A DNA stretch of 64,000 bases, taken from positions 1-64,000 of the forward strand of contig BDSL01000051.1 in NCBI GenBank assembly GCA_003116995.1, read 5' to 3'. The notes under the pieces were generated by a model. The model saw only the letters and a list, made by a program, of their open reading frames with translations. It searched no databases and was not told the DNA's origin. The position numbers were made by a program, and so were the translations under genes. Shown here piece after piece: positions 33,796-48,317 of the stretch (position 1 is its first letter; every line of letters begins with the position of its first letter). This DNA comes from Yamagishiella unicocca (taxonomy: Eukaryota > Chlorophyta > Chlorophyceae > Chlamydomonadales > Volvocaceae).

Positions 33796-35884
33796 ATGGC
33801 GACGTCCCCCTCGTGTCGTGGTCAAGCGGCCGACGGCGGAAACGGCAGTGCGTCGGCGACAAGGCTTGCGACAGTGCTGACCATGCAGCGACAATACGAA
33901 GAACAAGTGAAACTCGCGCAAGCTCTGTCGGCTCGTCTGGACTTCATGGCGACTCAGGTACCTGGTCCTCGACGCATCGTCCTTCATGCACCCGTTACCT
34001 TGGTTGCCTAATCTTCTTGCGACCGTCAGATTACTAGCGTGTATATAGGACAGTCACTGAGTTGCACTCCCCGTTCCGCAGGCGGTGGGACTGCAATCCG
34101 TCCTTACGGCGGCTCTCGACAAGTTGAGCAATTCGAAGGGGCGCCGCAGGCGAAGCGGCGACGAGATGGCGCGCTGCGACTCTCCCGCAAATCACACAGC
34201 CCAAGCAACCCAGGGAGGAAAGCCGGACGCCCCTGCGTTGGAGCGCGGCGCCTCGCCTCCGGCGTCACAGCCCTCGCCTCCGGCTCAGCAGCTGCAGCCT
34301 GAGGCCCCGCACCCGACCAACGACAGCAGCAGCGACATCCGTGGCAGAGGATCATCCTCCCCTCATCCCAACACAATCACCGCCGCCAAACGCGTTACCA
34401 GTTCGCCATCAAAAAGCCACCCCATCTCGGCTGTCGGTGGCCCCCTGCCAACGTGCTCCTCTCCACGCCGCTGGCCGCTCTCGCCTTCCCTGGCACCTGC
34501 CAGACCGGCTTCCGCCGCAAGCGCTCAGCCCGCGGCGACTACCCGTTTGTCCGCTCTGACGGGCTCGTCTGGCGCAGTGGCTGCGGCTGAACCCGGCAAG
34601 AGTGCGTGGTGGGGAAGGCCCCTACTTGAGGGCGGCCCCACGAGCGGCCCCTTCGAGAGCGGCCCTACGAGCCCCCCCCTGGAGAGCGGTCCCACGAGCC
34701 CCCCCCTGGAGAGCGGTCCCACGAGCCCGCGCTCGGTTTGCTGCGGCAGCCCGACGGGGCTCGGCTCCTGGCCGGAGCAGGAGGATCCCGAGGAAGGCCA
34801 AGCTGCAAAGCGCCTGCGATTGTGCAACGCAGTGGCGTCAACGGGCCTAGGAGGGTCAACCTCGGCAGAAGACGGCGCCGTTAGGGCGCAGGCAAGGTGG
34901 CCGCAGTTGGAGGAGCAGGGTCGGTTGAAGAATTCGCAGGAGGAGCGGCAGCAACACAGGCAGAGGCAGAAGCAAAAGGACAAGGTCAGGTCACCCAAGC
35001 AGCAAAAGATTCACCAGCAGCGACAGACCCACAAGGGAAGTGGCGCACTGCTGCAGGGACCCTACCGGCCAACGCAGGCGGCGCCTACGGTTATGCATAA
35101 TCCGCTTGCTTTCGGACCGCTGTACTTCAGCAATCCGCTCGTGGTGCAGCACCTTCAGCAGGAGGGCCGGCTGCAAGTTGCGGCGGCAGCCGCCATGCGC
35201 CAGGCGGATGAACGTGTGCAGGCACAGGCGCGACTGGTGGCTGAGGCATCCTGGCAGCTGCAGCAGCAGCAGCAGCAGCATTACGACCCGCAGCAACTCG
35301 CGCATAACCAAGGCCACCTGCTCCTGGCCAGGCCACGCGAACAGGTCCCATTGGCCAACCAGTTCGGCTCTCGCAAGCTTGTTGATTCGTTACACGTTAG
35401 CAACGAGCTTCATGGCTTGTACAACAACACGATGCCGAACCCTTTGGCAATGAACCCGATCGCGGCCTTGGGGCTGTACGCGACACAGACAGGCGCCAGT
35501 CGCCCCCCGATGTGCGCACCGCAGCAGCTGCTCGCACCTATGCCTGTGCGGGCGATGACCGACGTCGAGCGGGTGTTGGCTGCGCATAAGGCCTACTACG
35601 CCACTGCCCCGCCATCGTGTGCCAACCGGGCCAGCCCTGCTGTCCTGCCGCAAGCGGAGTGGCTGCGACCGGGTGCAGCCAGTCATAGCGCTTCTGCCGC
35701 GGTGGCTGCTCCTACCGCCTTGGCGGGTGAGCCCGCAGGTCAGCCACTCGGTGGGCTATCGTTGCGCTACTTGTTTGATGAAGGGGAGGCTACCGCGGCG
35801 GTGGAGGGCCTCGACTTGCTGGAGGGTGGAGATATTGACGACGCGCTGCTGAAAGCATTTCCGCGCCAAGGACTGTTTTTGTGA
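33796..35884 (+). CDS. Orphan Gln/Ser/Pro-rich protein, 2 exons
   Basis: I do not recognise this protein. Exons 33796-33957 and 34082-35884 join in phase (CAG donor and GCAG acceptor) to give 654 aa. Intron 1 interrupts a helical, probably coiled-coil N-terminus (TMQRQYEEQVKLAQAL, then VGLQSVLTAALDKLSN, residues ~30-70). A basic cluster (KGRRRRSGDE), long Ser/Pro/Ala-rich stretches, three GPTSPPLES-type 9-mers (~res 245-275) and Gln-rich runs follow. The middle has hydrophobic and Asn/Pro/Leu motifs such as NPLAFGPLYFSNPLVVQHL and NNTMPNPLAMNPIAALGLY. The C-terminus is short and acidic (YLFDEGEATAAVEGLDLL). Such composition fits a nuclear or regulatory protein, but no function is claimed. Confidence 0.7.
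34660..34735 (+). repeat. 27-bp coding minisatellite, ~3 copies
   Basis: A 27-bp unit containing GAGAGCGGTCCCACGAGCCC keeps the frame and encodes GPTSPPLES repeats inside the orphan protein. Confidence 0.9.
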
Positions 35885-38800
35885 GGACGGACTTTACAGT
35901 TTGATCCTCAGGCCCTGAAGCTGCTGGTTCACTAAGTCACCCAGCTGTGGCTGGGCGGTTCGATGCGGGCAAAAGCTGTTTGTGATGCTCGGAGGTAATG
36001 CTATCGCTGTTGCAATTTCGGCACGTGGCTCTGCGAGGTGCGTCGATGTACCGAGACGCGAGCGAGTGCATATCGGGCGTTGGGGGGGGGGGGCAAGTAG
36101 CTAACAGTTGAACTGCAGGGCGGTTCGGCAATATTGACGGCCAGTTACGGCTCATTGATGGGACCCAACTTCGGCGGTGGATAAGGCCCGGCACGTGTGT
36201 ACCTCAGCCATGAGGCAATCTGATTATGAGATCGTGCGATAAGTATATTTTGCGCGCTCGCGACTTGACGCATTTGCCTGGATGCTGTGCATTCTCTGTT
36301 TTTGGTGTACGGGCAGTTGCTGCGCGGGCCTTCTTGTCAAGACGTGCTTTGGCGTTTTGGGTTTGGAGGCTGGCGGTTTTAGTAGCAGGGGGGTACTTCC
36401 GGCCTGAAAGCCATGTCGCAACGTGCGGGAGGGGCCTTCCGCACGTTGCGTGTGCTTGGTGATGTTTGCGCGTGTGTAGCGGAAACACGGATGTTGCGAG
36501 GACCTCGCGGGCCTGTTGCGGTGCCGGGACAACGCTGTGGTCACTGTTCTGCTCTTTTTGGAGCCTTTCGAGCGATGGCGCGGAAGCCTGGTTAGGACCC
36601 TCCCGCTGTCCGTGATCGGCCTGGGTGCTGGGTTCAAATGGCGGGCGACGAGTTCGACAAGTACGGAAGGCAGTTTTTAGGAGTACCAGGGACTGCAGTC
36701 CTTCACCTGTTGTTACAGTTTGGGTATCTGGGAAAGAAACACCGCAAAGTCGCTTTGAAGACGTTGGTGGCAACCACGTCTTGGTTCTCATGGACGCGAC
36801 TCCATAAGGTGGGTTATTAATATGGGCGTCGAAGACCAGTCAAAGGATGAGGCTTTGCGTGGGTGGCCCTCACGCTACTGAGCTGCATACGACTTCTCGA
36901 TCCGGACAAGTTTGGTGGGCGTGTGCAAGCATACGGTGACATGGTTGATATTCATTCATAACATGGGCGAAGACTCAGGCCCAAGAGACACTCAGCAGCG
37001 CCAACGTGTCGTTCTGGTGCCTCGTGCAGCGGCGTTGAGCCTTGTGCAGTGCCCAAGCCTTCACAGACGGTGGAAGCGCCTTGGGGGCTATTGTCAAAGC
37101 GGGGACTACCAGTCTGTGCAATTAGCTGATATTACTCTTTGTTTGGCTGTGGCCCTGCGATATTCCGGTACGCGGCGCTCGTTTGGGGGGGAAAATGTGT
37201 TTGGAGAGCACCGGCTGGGGACCAAGCACGTCAGTAAAGCGCAAGGGTCGGGTCTAATGCGATGGAGGCATACTGCCGGCATAGGCCATGCGTTCAGCGA
37301 GCTGATGTGGCCCGTCTCCTTAGTAGGGAAGATCGGTGGGCAGCAAGGAGACCCGTGAGACTACACGGGTGAGGAAGGGAAGGCCGGGCGGGGCTGCCAG
37401 ACGGAAGAGCAGATCTGCTGCTCGGGGGCCAGATGGTTCGACCTGGGTAAGGGTGAGTAGGAGGCTTTCGATATCGGACCTGCCACGATTGGTGTGAGGG
37501 TGACGTCCGCTGAGGCCAATGGGAGTGAAAGTTGGGTGGCCGCCGGGCCGTCATGGGCGTGACGCACTATGGTCGTTAGGGTAGCCTTGCTGTAGAGGCT
37601 GTGGTCGTGTCCATCCCACTCGGTACATGCATTGTTGCAGGCCTTGCGCCAGGGCGCGCGAATCACACGGGGCGTAGCCAGACCTACATGAGGCGACGGG
37701 GTATGGTGGCTTGCGACTGCGATGCTCCTTGGGTGAGAGGGGGTGGTGCGCGTAATGGACGCGAGGTGGAAGAGAAAGAATGGAGCACGCCTGGGTGCGG
37801 ATGAGGCATAATATACACGGCGGGGGGGGCCTGTCAGTGCGCATATGCTATGTGGTGGTCACCGCCCCGCTTACTACATCGTGTTCCCAATGTACCTGCC
37901 TTCCTTATTAAGACGAGTGTGGACGACTTACGGAAATGATGGAACTGTACTTGTCGACTTTTAAGGGTCTGCAGCTGCAACCCAGGAGGCCGAGGACGCG
38001 CCAATAGGGTGTTACACTACCCCGACGTTAAGCCAGCTCGGGGAGGGTCTGTAGGAGTGTGGGACCGTGGGGCGATGGGCGCCGCATAACCGTTTGTTGT
38101 TTTTTCGACGGTTGCGGTGGTTGCAAGTCGAATGAGATGGCGGTGCGTGCCTGGGGCGTGCAGCTTACGGAAGTCCGTGCCGCCGCCGCTGGGGTCTGGG
38201 CGTGTTTGGATGTGCCCAGTTAGATGACGATGCGCGCGTAGGGCGCTGCTGCTTGCCAGTAGTCACCTTCGTATGACAGTCCTTGCACACGGGTGTTACT
38301 CCTAGGACATCAGGGCTTGCACAGTCAAGTTTTAGAAGTGGCTGCCTCATAATTGCGTCGTGCAGGGATGATAGCCTTGTCGGATCGCCTCGAACCGTGC
38401 TGTGCCAGAAGTACGGCATTCACGGTAGCTTGCTTGTGCGCGTGTTGCTGGTTCCAGTCGCTGCCTGCTGCCACAGCTGCTGCTGCCGCCAGCAATTTGG
38501 CTCGTTGATTTAACCAACAATACATTTACGATTCCCACATCAACCTGAAGAACTCAGGAAGCAGACATGGTATGCAAGCGCCCTTCTCGCACAACCTGCA
38601 TGAATCCTGTACAAGTATATGATGCCATTTCGCTAGGGCGCCTTCCAATTTCCACCTGTCCCGCGTCGTTCCGGATAGATTCCCGGTGTAGCTTCCAATC
38701 ACAGACGTGGGATTCTGGGAGTCTGTCCTGTCCCACATAAGGCACTCCACTGTGATGCAACATTCAGTCGCTTTCGCATCGGGCCCCGCTCAACCACTAA

Positions 38801-39358
38801 CTACCGACCACCAAGGATCCCACAATCTCCGGCCGACGCCCAGCCCTCGCCCGCCGACGACAGATGTACCACGATGTGGCACAGGTTGCCTTCGCGACCG
38901 CACCAGCCAGGCGAAAGCCGCCTTATTGTTTTCTGCGCCCAAACGCAGCGGAGGCTCATCAAAACTCCAAATCAATAAGCTATGTATGGCGCATAGGCTC
39001 AGCCGAGGCTTCGCAATCACATCCGCTGTGCCTCCGCAGTTAATCGCCATTGCCGCAAAATCCTTGGGAACTGCCCGATAGCCCGTGTTCAGATGAATAC
39101 AAACATCATTTGCCTGTGCTTCCATCTCGCTTCGAATGCAGTCACCAAACGCTGCTCCTAAAACGCCGAGATCAATTTGATCCTTGCGACATTGTCATTG
39201 TAGCAGGAACCCTGCTTGGGCTGAACCTGGACAGACACGTACGTGTCCCTCCCGTTTTACGAAGCACACCACCCAACCATGTGTTAAACCATTGGCTGCA
39301 GACGCCGTCGCAATCACCGCAGACTGAGCCGGTTGCTTGCATCTTGTAGCTGCGTGCC
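35885..39358. other. Intergenic interval; one weak candidate exon
   Basis: This holds the 3' UTRs of the orphan gene and of the minus-strand thiolase. No recognisable gene was found over about 3.4 kb. A G11-12 homopolymer lies near 36082. The thiolase poly(A) signal could not be placed with confidence. Confidence 0.45.
36638..36808 (+). other. Weak candidate first exon
   Basis: An ATG-initiated frame encodes MAGDEFDKYGRQFLGV and onwards, about 57 residues with a Lys-rich part (GKKHRKVALKTL), and meets a reasonable donor (CATAAG then GTGGGT). No matching downstream exon was found and the protein is not recognised. Confidence 0.15.
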
Positions 39359-42968
<3,610 letters not shown>

Positions 42969-43438
42969 TCCTCCTATGGGCTGCAAGTGCAGATGCCTTC
43001 CACTGGCCAAGGAGCGACTATGCTTCGACAAGGCAGGTAATAGGGAGCGCTTGTAGACGCAAACACATAGACGTATCTCAAGAGCATTCCTTTTTCATTT
43101 CACTTTGCCAATTATGGTCGGCATCCGCAAAAGCGCAAAAGCCGTTCCGTGCAATCGGAATCGAAACGTCGGGACCCCAACCACCTGGCATACCGTATGT
43201 TTATACAATATCCCCAACTCCCTCGTTATATGTATCCCTGGGGCTTCGCTTGACCCCTCCGCCGTTTGCGTGTTGCATTATCATTTCCCAACGTCCATAG
43301 ACACTGTCCAGGCCTCCAAGAATCTTTGCACTTGCTGTAAATTCCCTAAAAACATAATATAATTGGATAGTCGGTTGGTTAAAATCATCGTAGAAGAATC
43401 CTGACGAACGCCGCCGACGGCGCAGACCACAGAGGCAA
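42969..43438. promoter_or_regulatory. Divergent promoter region between thiolase and LTV1
   Basis: The two start codons are 470 bases apart in opposite directions. The region includes AT-richer stretches around 43340-43390. No specific element was recognised; the role is inferred from layout. Confidence 0.5.
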
Positions 43439-46400
43439 ATGGGCAAGAAGAAGGCGTTCATTAACAGAAAGACAGCTGTCACTTACAGCTTGGTATATCG
43501 TGACGCGGCGGAGGAAACAGAGGGCGACGATGGCGGCCAACGCACCTTGACCCCTGCCGGGGGCCATCGCGGGGCGCAGCCGGCTCCGGACGACCATCAC
43601 GACTACTATGACGACGAAGTTTCGCTGTACGAGTCGGAGTACAGTCTTGCCATGTCCAGGTGCGTGACGCTGACGTCGGCGATGTTCGGTCGCCAAGCCT
43701 TCGTCGTGGTAGCAAGGCGCGGAGTGGTGGGCTACAACTCGACAGTGCGGGAAGGCGAGTTTCCATCGTTTTGCATCAGCAACGGTCGGGTAGACGCCCG
43801 ACGTGTTGCAAGTCCCTCATAACCCCCATAACCCCCTCAACCCACTGCCATTCTCCCGACCCACATCTGGCCATCGTACCTACTACGTAGTCCCCCACTG
43901 CCCCGCGCCACCCCTCCCCCTCCCTCCCCTCCCTCCACTCCTGCAGGAGTGCCGCTGCGCACCACGACAGCTCATACGCCATGACCGAGGAGCGCCGCCG
44001 TGAGCTGCTGTCCCTGGGTTTCCCGGACGATGGATACGACTACCTGAGGCACATGCGGGACCTGGGCAGGGGGCGACCGGGGCCAGCGCCGGTGAGGAAT
44101 CTCCCGGGGGAGGGGGCAGGGCCCGGGCGCTGAGCGGCCGACGAGGGCGAGGCTTGCCCAGGACGGGGGCGTGGAAGGCGTGGAAAGCGGTTCCGGAGCC
44201 GGGTCGGCTCCCTACCCTAAGCGCTGACTGCTCACGACGCTGGTGGTGTCGTCCTCTCTCCCCAGGGCGGTGTGGCGCCCATCCCAGAGGACCAGGAGCT
44301 GGAGGGCTTTGAGGAGGGTGACGAGGGGGAGGGCGAGGACGAGGAGGGGAGCGAGGAGGACTTCACGGTCTACGATGGGCCGGAGGAGCCGGCCGGGGCG
44401 CAGGGGGGCAAGGGGCGGAAGAAGCTGGACAAGGACGCGCTCGCAGCAGTGGCAGCAGCAGCAGCCGAGGCCGCGGCCGCCGCTGGGCCAGGCACCTCCA
44501 CCGGAGGCCGCGCGGGGGTCCGCAGCGCCGCCGCGGCGGCCGGCCCGGGTCCGGGGAGTGCCCGGACCGCCGCCGTGGCGGCGTCGGTGCGTGATGCCGC
44601 GGCGGCGGCACGTGCGCGCAGCGTCGCCAGCACGGCGCGGACCCAGGGGTCGGCAGTGGGTCCGTCGGTGTACGTGCGAGCAGCCAAGCTGGTGGCGCCC
44701 ACTGCGGATGTGAAGGTCGTGGACGCGCGCAGGTGTGGGGCTGGGAGGTAGCTGGAGGGTAGCTGGGAGGTAGCTGGAGGGTAGCTGGGAGGTAGCTGGA
44801 GGGTAGCTGGGTGGTAGCTGGAGGGTAGCTGGGTGGATGCGGGTTGGCGGTTGGAGCCGGGGCCCGGGGGGTTAATGTAGATGTGGTTTCGGAGGGCTGC
44901 GTGCCTCGACGCGGCGCCAGGCGCACGCGTGTTTCCCTGTGGGGTGGGCGGGACGGCCCTGGGGGCCGCCAGGAGCCGTCAACCCCCGCGTGCGCTCCCA
45001 GCCCGACCCCTTCCTCCTACACGCTACATTTCCCAAGCCGCGTTACCGGTTTTTCTATGTAATCCCGTCCTCGGGGCACAGGTTGGTCGTGCGGGCCAAG
45101 GGTCACGACGAGGCGGCCGCTGCGGCGGCGCTGGCTGAGGTGACTGCGCTGTCGCGACCCACGGAGCTCCGCGGCACTCGCGGCAAGCTGTACCAGGCAG
45201 GTCGACTGGGGCGGTGCCCGGGGCGGTACCTGGGGCGGTACCTGGGGCCGTACCTGGGACGGTACCTGGGGCGGTACCTGGGGCGGTACCCGGGGCGGTA
45301 CCTGGGGCGGTACCTGGGGCCGTACCTGGGACGGTACCTTGTGCTTGGTGGTGGCAGGCGCTTGGGGCGCTGGTAGGTGGGGGCAGGGTGGCCATCTCGC
45401 AGGTAGCAGGGACGGGGGGTGTGCGCGCGGGCTGGCGCTGCTGGGGCCCACCAGCTGCGTGAGGCCTTGGTAGCCGAGTGCCGCGTACGCGTTGCGGCAG
45501 GCAGCAAATGTGGTGGTGGGGCGGAATCTGTTGGAGTGGCCCCTGGCATCGGCGCGTGTGGCAACGGAAGGGTTGGCCGCCGCGCAGGACCTGGACGAGG
45601 TGGAGCAGTGCATGGCGGAGATGGAGAACGGCAACGACCCCAATCGCGCGGAGGTTGTGGAAGGAGACGAGTGGGCGGACTGGCTGGACGAGTTCGTGGC
45701 AGGTGGTGGTGATGACGGCGACGACGACGGCGGTACGGCAGGACTGGGGGCAAAAGAGGTGGAAGCTGACGTGGAGGAGGACGAGGACGAGCAGGAGGGC
45801 GGCGGAGCTAGCGAGGAGCCGGAGGAGGAGGAGGAGGACGCGGACGAGTGGAGGATGCGGCACGTACGGTCGAAGCAGCAGCAGCAGCAGCAGGAGCAGC
45901 GAGAGCCCGGGGCTGTGGAGGAGACAGGCGCGGGGGCGGGGGCGGCGGCGGCGGGTCCAAGTACGGTCCCCGGCGGCGGGGAGGGGCCGGGTGCTGCCTC
46001 GGTGGCCTCCAGCTTTTGGCGGCCGGAGCGACGCGACCGGAAGGAGGTGCGCGCGGGGGCCGGGGGACGTCACACCTAGTTGTGGGAGGAGGGGCGGGGG
46101 TGAAGCTTGTGGTCATGTGTCAACCGCTCACCTCTGACCGGCTTCTAACCTCCCCTGGGGGCCGGTGCACCTGCCTTCTCTGCGGCCTTCCCTTCGCTTT
46201 ACGCACCCCGTCCTGTCCCTCCCCTTACGCTGAGCTGGCCAGGGTTTCGGAGCCCTTGACTCCCAATTTGAGCGCCTGGCAGTTCAGTACGACGATGACG
46301 AGATAGGCGCCCTGGAGGAGGAGCGGTACGGCGAAGATGACGATGGTGATGACGATGATGGAGAGGAGGGAGGCCGTCACGGCGAGGGTGCGGGGCGGCC

Positions 46401-48317
46401 CCCGGCGGCCAAGGGACAGGCTGCCGCGGGCACCTGCGAGCTGTCCGACTTCGCTGACGTATTGGACGAGTTTCTGACGGAGCACCGGGCGGCGGTGGAG
46501 CTGGAGGCGGAGGGGCTGAGGCCGCTGGAGGTGGGGCAGGGGCCAGGGCCGCGGGTGGTGGGAGGGCGGGAGGGTGGGGTAGATCCAGGGTCGGGTCCAG
46601 GGTAGAATCCAGGGTGGGATCCAGGGTAGCATTCAGCAAAGGCTCCAGGGTAGGATCCAGGGTAGGATGCAGGGTAGGATCCAGGGTAGGATCCGGGGTA
46701 GGATCCGGGGTAGCAGCGGCGCTGGCCGCTGGCCGTATGTCCTGTCCCTACAGAGGTGACGAGGCGGGTGTGGTTGTTGTCGCGGTGGTGAGCTGGCAGG
46801 GGCGGGCAACAACGGAGAAGTGGGTACTTCACATCTCTCTACGTTTGGTGCTAGCCCGGCTGGGAGAGAGCCGTCACGGTTCCTCCGTTCGAGCAGCCGC
46901 ACGGCGTGGTGCGGCGCAGAGTGCAGTGGCGGAGCAAAGCTGCCCGGCCGGGTCGCTAACCTGCCCCTCCCTTGACTCCTCTCGGGAACCCTCCTTGCAG
47001 GCGACCGATGACGTGGCCACCCTGGTGTCCCGCCCTGACCCCGAGGCGATAGCGGCCACCCGCGCCCGGCTGCACCGGGAGGCGGAGGCGCGAGAGGCGG
47101 CCGGCGGTGCTGACGTGGCGATGCCGGAGCCTAAGAGCATCGTCGTAATGCAGGTGGGGCGGGGGGCGGCAGGGCTGCTGGGCCGGGTGCGCGGGCAGCC
47201 AGCTGGGCGGCGGCGCAGGAGGTGTGAGGCCGTGAAGGAGCCGTGATGTCGCTGTCCCCTGCATGCAGCCACCAGCGAATTTCAGGATTCTCGCACCGTG
47301 TAGTGTAGTGTAGTGCAGCACGTACGATGTCACCACGTAGCATGCATCATGTAACACGTGACACGTAACTCGTGGCAGCCTCCCGGTCCCTGGTGACATG
47401 ACATCATTGGCACCGACTTGGCTGCCCTTCCCCTCCGCCTTCCCCTCCGCCTTCCCCACGCCGGCTGCAGGATGCTGAGCGCTGGGACTGCGAGTCCGTG
47501 CTATCCCTCACCTCCAACCTGGAGAACCACCCCGGCAAGATCGTGGAGCCTCAGAGGCGCACGGGCGGCAGGGGGGGCGGCCTCATCCGGCTATCGGCCA
47601 AGACGGGGATGCCGGTGGCCCCTCGCGGCGTGGGGGCGGCTCCAATTCCAGAGGAGGGGGAGCTGCGGGAGCAGGAGGGGGACGCGGCGGAGGCGGCGAG
47701 TGACGACGGGGATAGCGAGGAGGGAGCGGAGGGAGCAGGTGCGGGGCGGGGCGGGGCGGGGCGGCGGTTTGTGTGTGGGGAGTGTGCATACAAGTCCGCT
47801 CTTCTGCTTTCCTGCGCTGCGGTTGCTGGCATGACTGCTTGCTCGCTCGCTACAGTGCTCCCCGTTCCACGGACACACACAAAAACACACACATACACAC
47901 GCGCACCCCCCCACGCCCCCTCGCTTGCTGTCGTTCGTTCAGAGGGCAGCGTGTTGGACCCGGCGCTGATGGAGCGACGGAAGGGCGAGACGGCGGAGGA
48001 GCGCAAGACGCGCAAGGCGGCTGTGAAGGAGGCGCGGCGGGCGCATCGGAGTGCAAAGAAGGAGGTGGGTTCGATCCCGGGTGGGTGCGATCATACCCTC
48101 GTATACAAGATCGCCGCCGAGGAAAGAATTGTCGCGGCTGCGTGACCGGGCCTCGACACCAGCGATCATGTGCTCAACGATGAGGTTCGTGCTTACCGCG
48201 TACTGCCGCTGCTCCGGCTTGCAGATGAAGAACATGTTCCGACAGCAAGCCTCCAAGGCCCAGAAGCAGTCTGCGGGCAGGTCGCAAGCAACCGGCTCGA
48301 CGTACATCATCCCTTGA
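43439..48317 (+). CDS. LTV1: LTV1-like 40S ribosome biogenesis/export factor, 10 exons
   Basis: LTV1 binds pre-40S particles and controls their late maturation and export. Exons: 43439-43659, 43947-44091, 44266-44732, 45082-45200, 45505-46046, 46243-46530, 47001-47153, 47471-47738, 47943-48064, 48225-48317; phases agree, giving 805 aa. The start MGKKKAFINRKTAVTYSLVYRD and LGFPDDGYDYLRHMRDLG (~97-114) are typical. Later blocks are LDSQFERLAVQYDDDEIGAL (~503), ADVLDEFLTEH, WDCESVLSLTSNLENHP (~648), LIRLSAKTGMP and RRKGETAEERKTRKAAVKEA (~745). The protein is much longer than animal or yeast LTV1 because of acidic, Ala-rich and Gln tracts. Exon 4-5 is the least certain junction. The last exon ends in a short tail with STYIIP. 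Confidence 0.9.
44748..44834. repeat. ~22-bp minisatellite, LTV1 intron 3
   Basis: A unit built on GGTAGCTGGAGGGTAGCTGG is repeated about four times, starting some 15 bases after the donor of the exon ending at 44732. Each unit contains GGTAGCT, but none continues as a strong donor. Confidence 0.9.
45208..45341. repeat. 12-bp minisatellite (GGGGCGGTACCT), LTV1 intron 4
   Basis: About eleven copies of a 12-bp unit, each with a KpnI-like GGTACC, lie just after the donor at 45201. They produce Arg/Tyr/Pro-type artefactual frames on both strands. Confidence 0.95.
46578..46722. repeat. ~12-bp minisatellite (TCCAGGGTAGGA), LTV1 intron 6
   Basis: About eleven units with point variants and one interruption lie in the intron between the exons ending at 46530 and starting at 47001. 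Confidence 0.9.

Noticed and set aside
36204..36791. 195-codon minus-strand frame resembling the 20.1-kb repeat in composition
   Set aside because: Similar amino-acid bias only; the ordered nucleotide strings shared by the other repeat copies were not found here.
45024..46073. 349-codon minus-strand frame
   Set aside because: Antisense shadow of the acidic LTV1 exons (Glu/Asp codons read as Leu/Pro/Ser) and of the 12-bp array.
48066..48082. tRNA-like T-loop string GGGTTCGATCCCGGG
   Set aside because: The flanking stem does not pair correctly, and the preceding bases are the conserved LTV1 exon 9 and its donor, so no cloverleaf can be formed.
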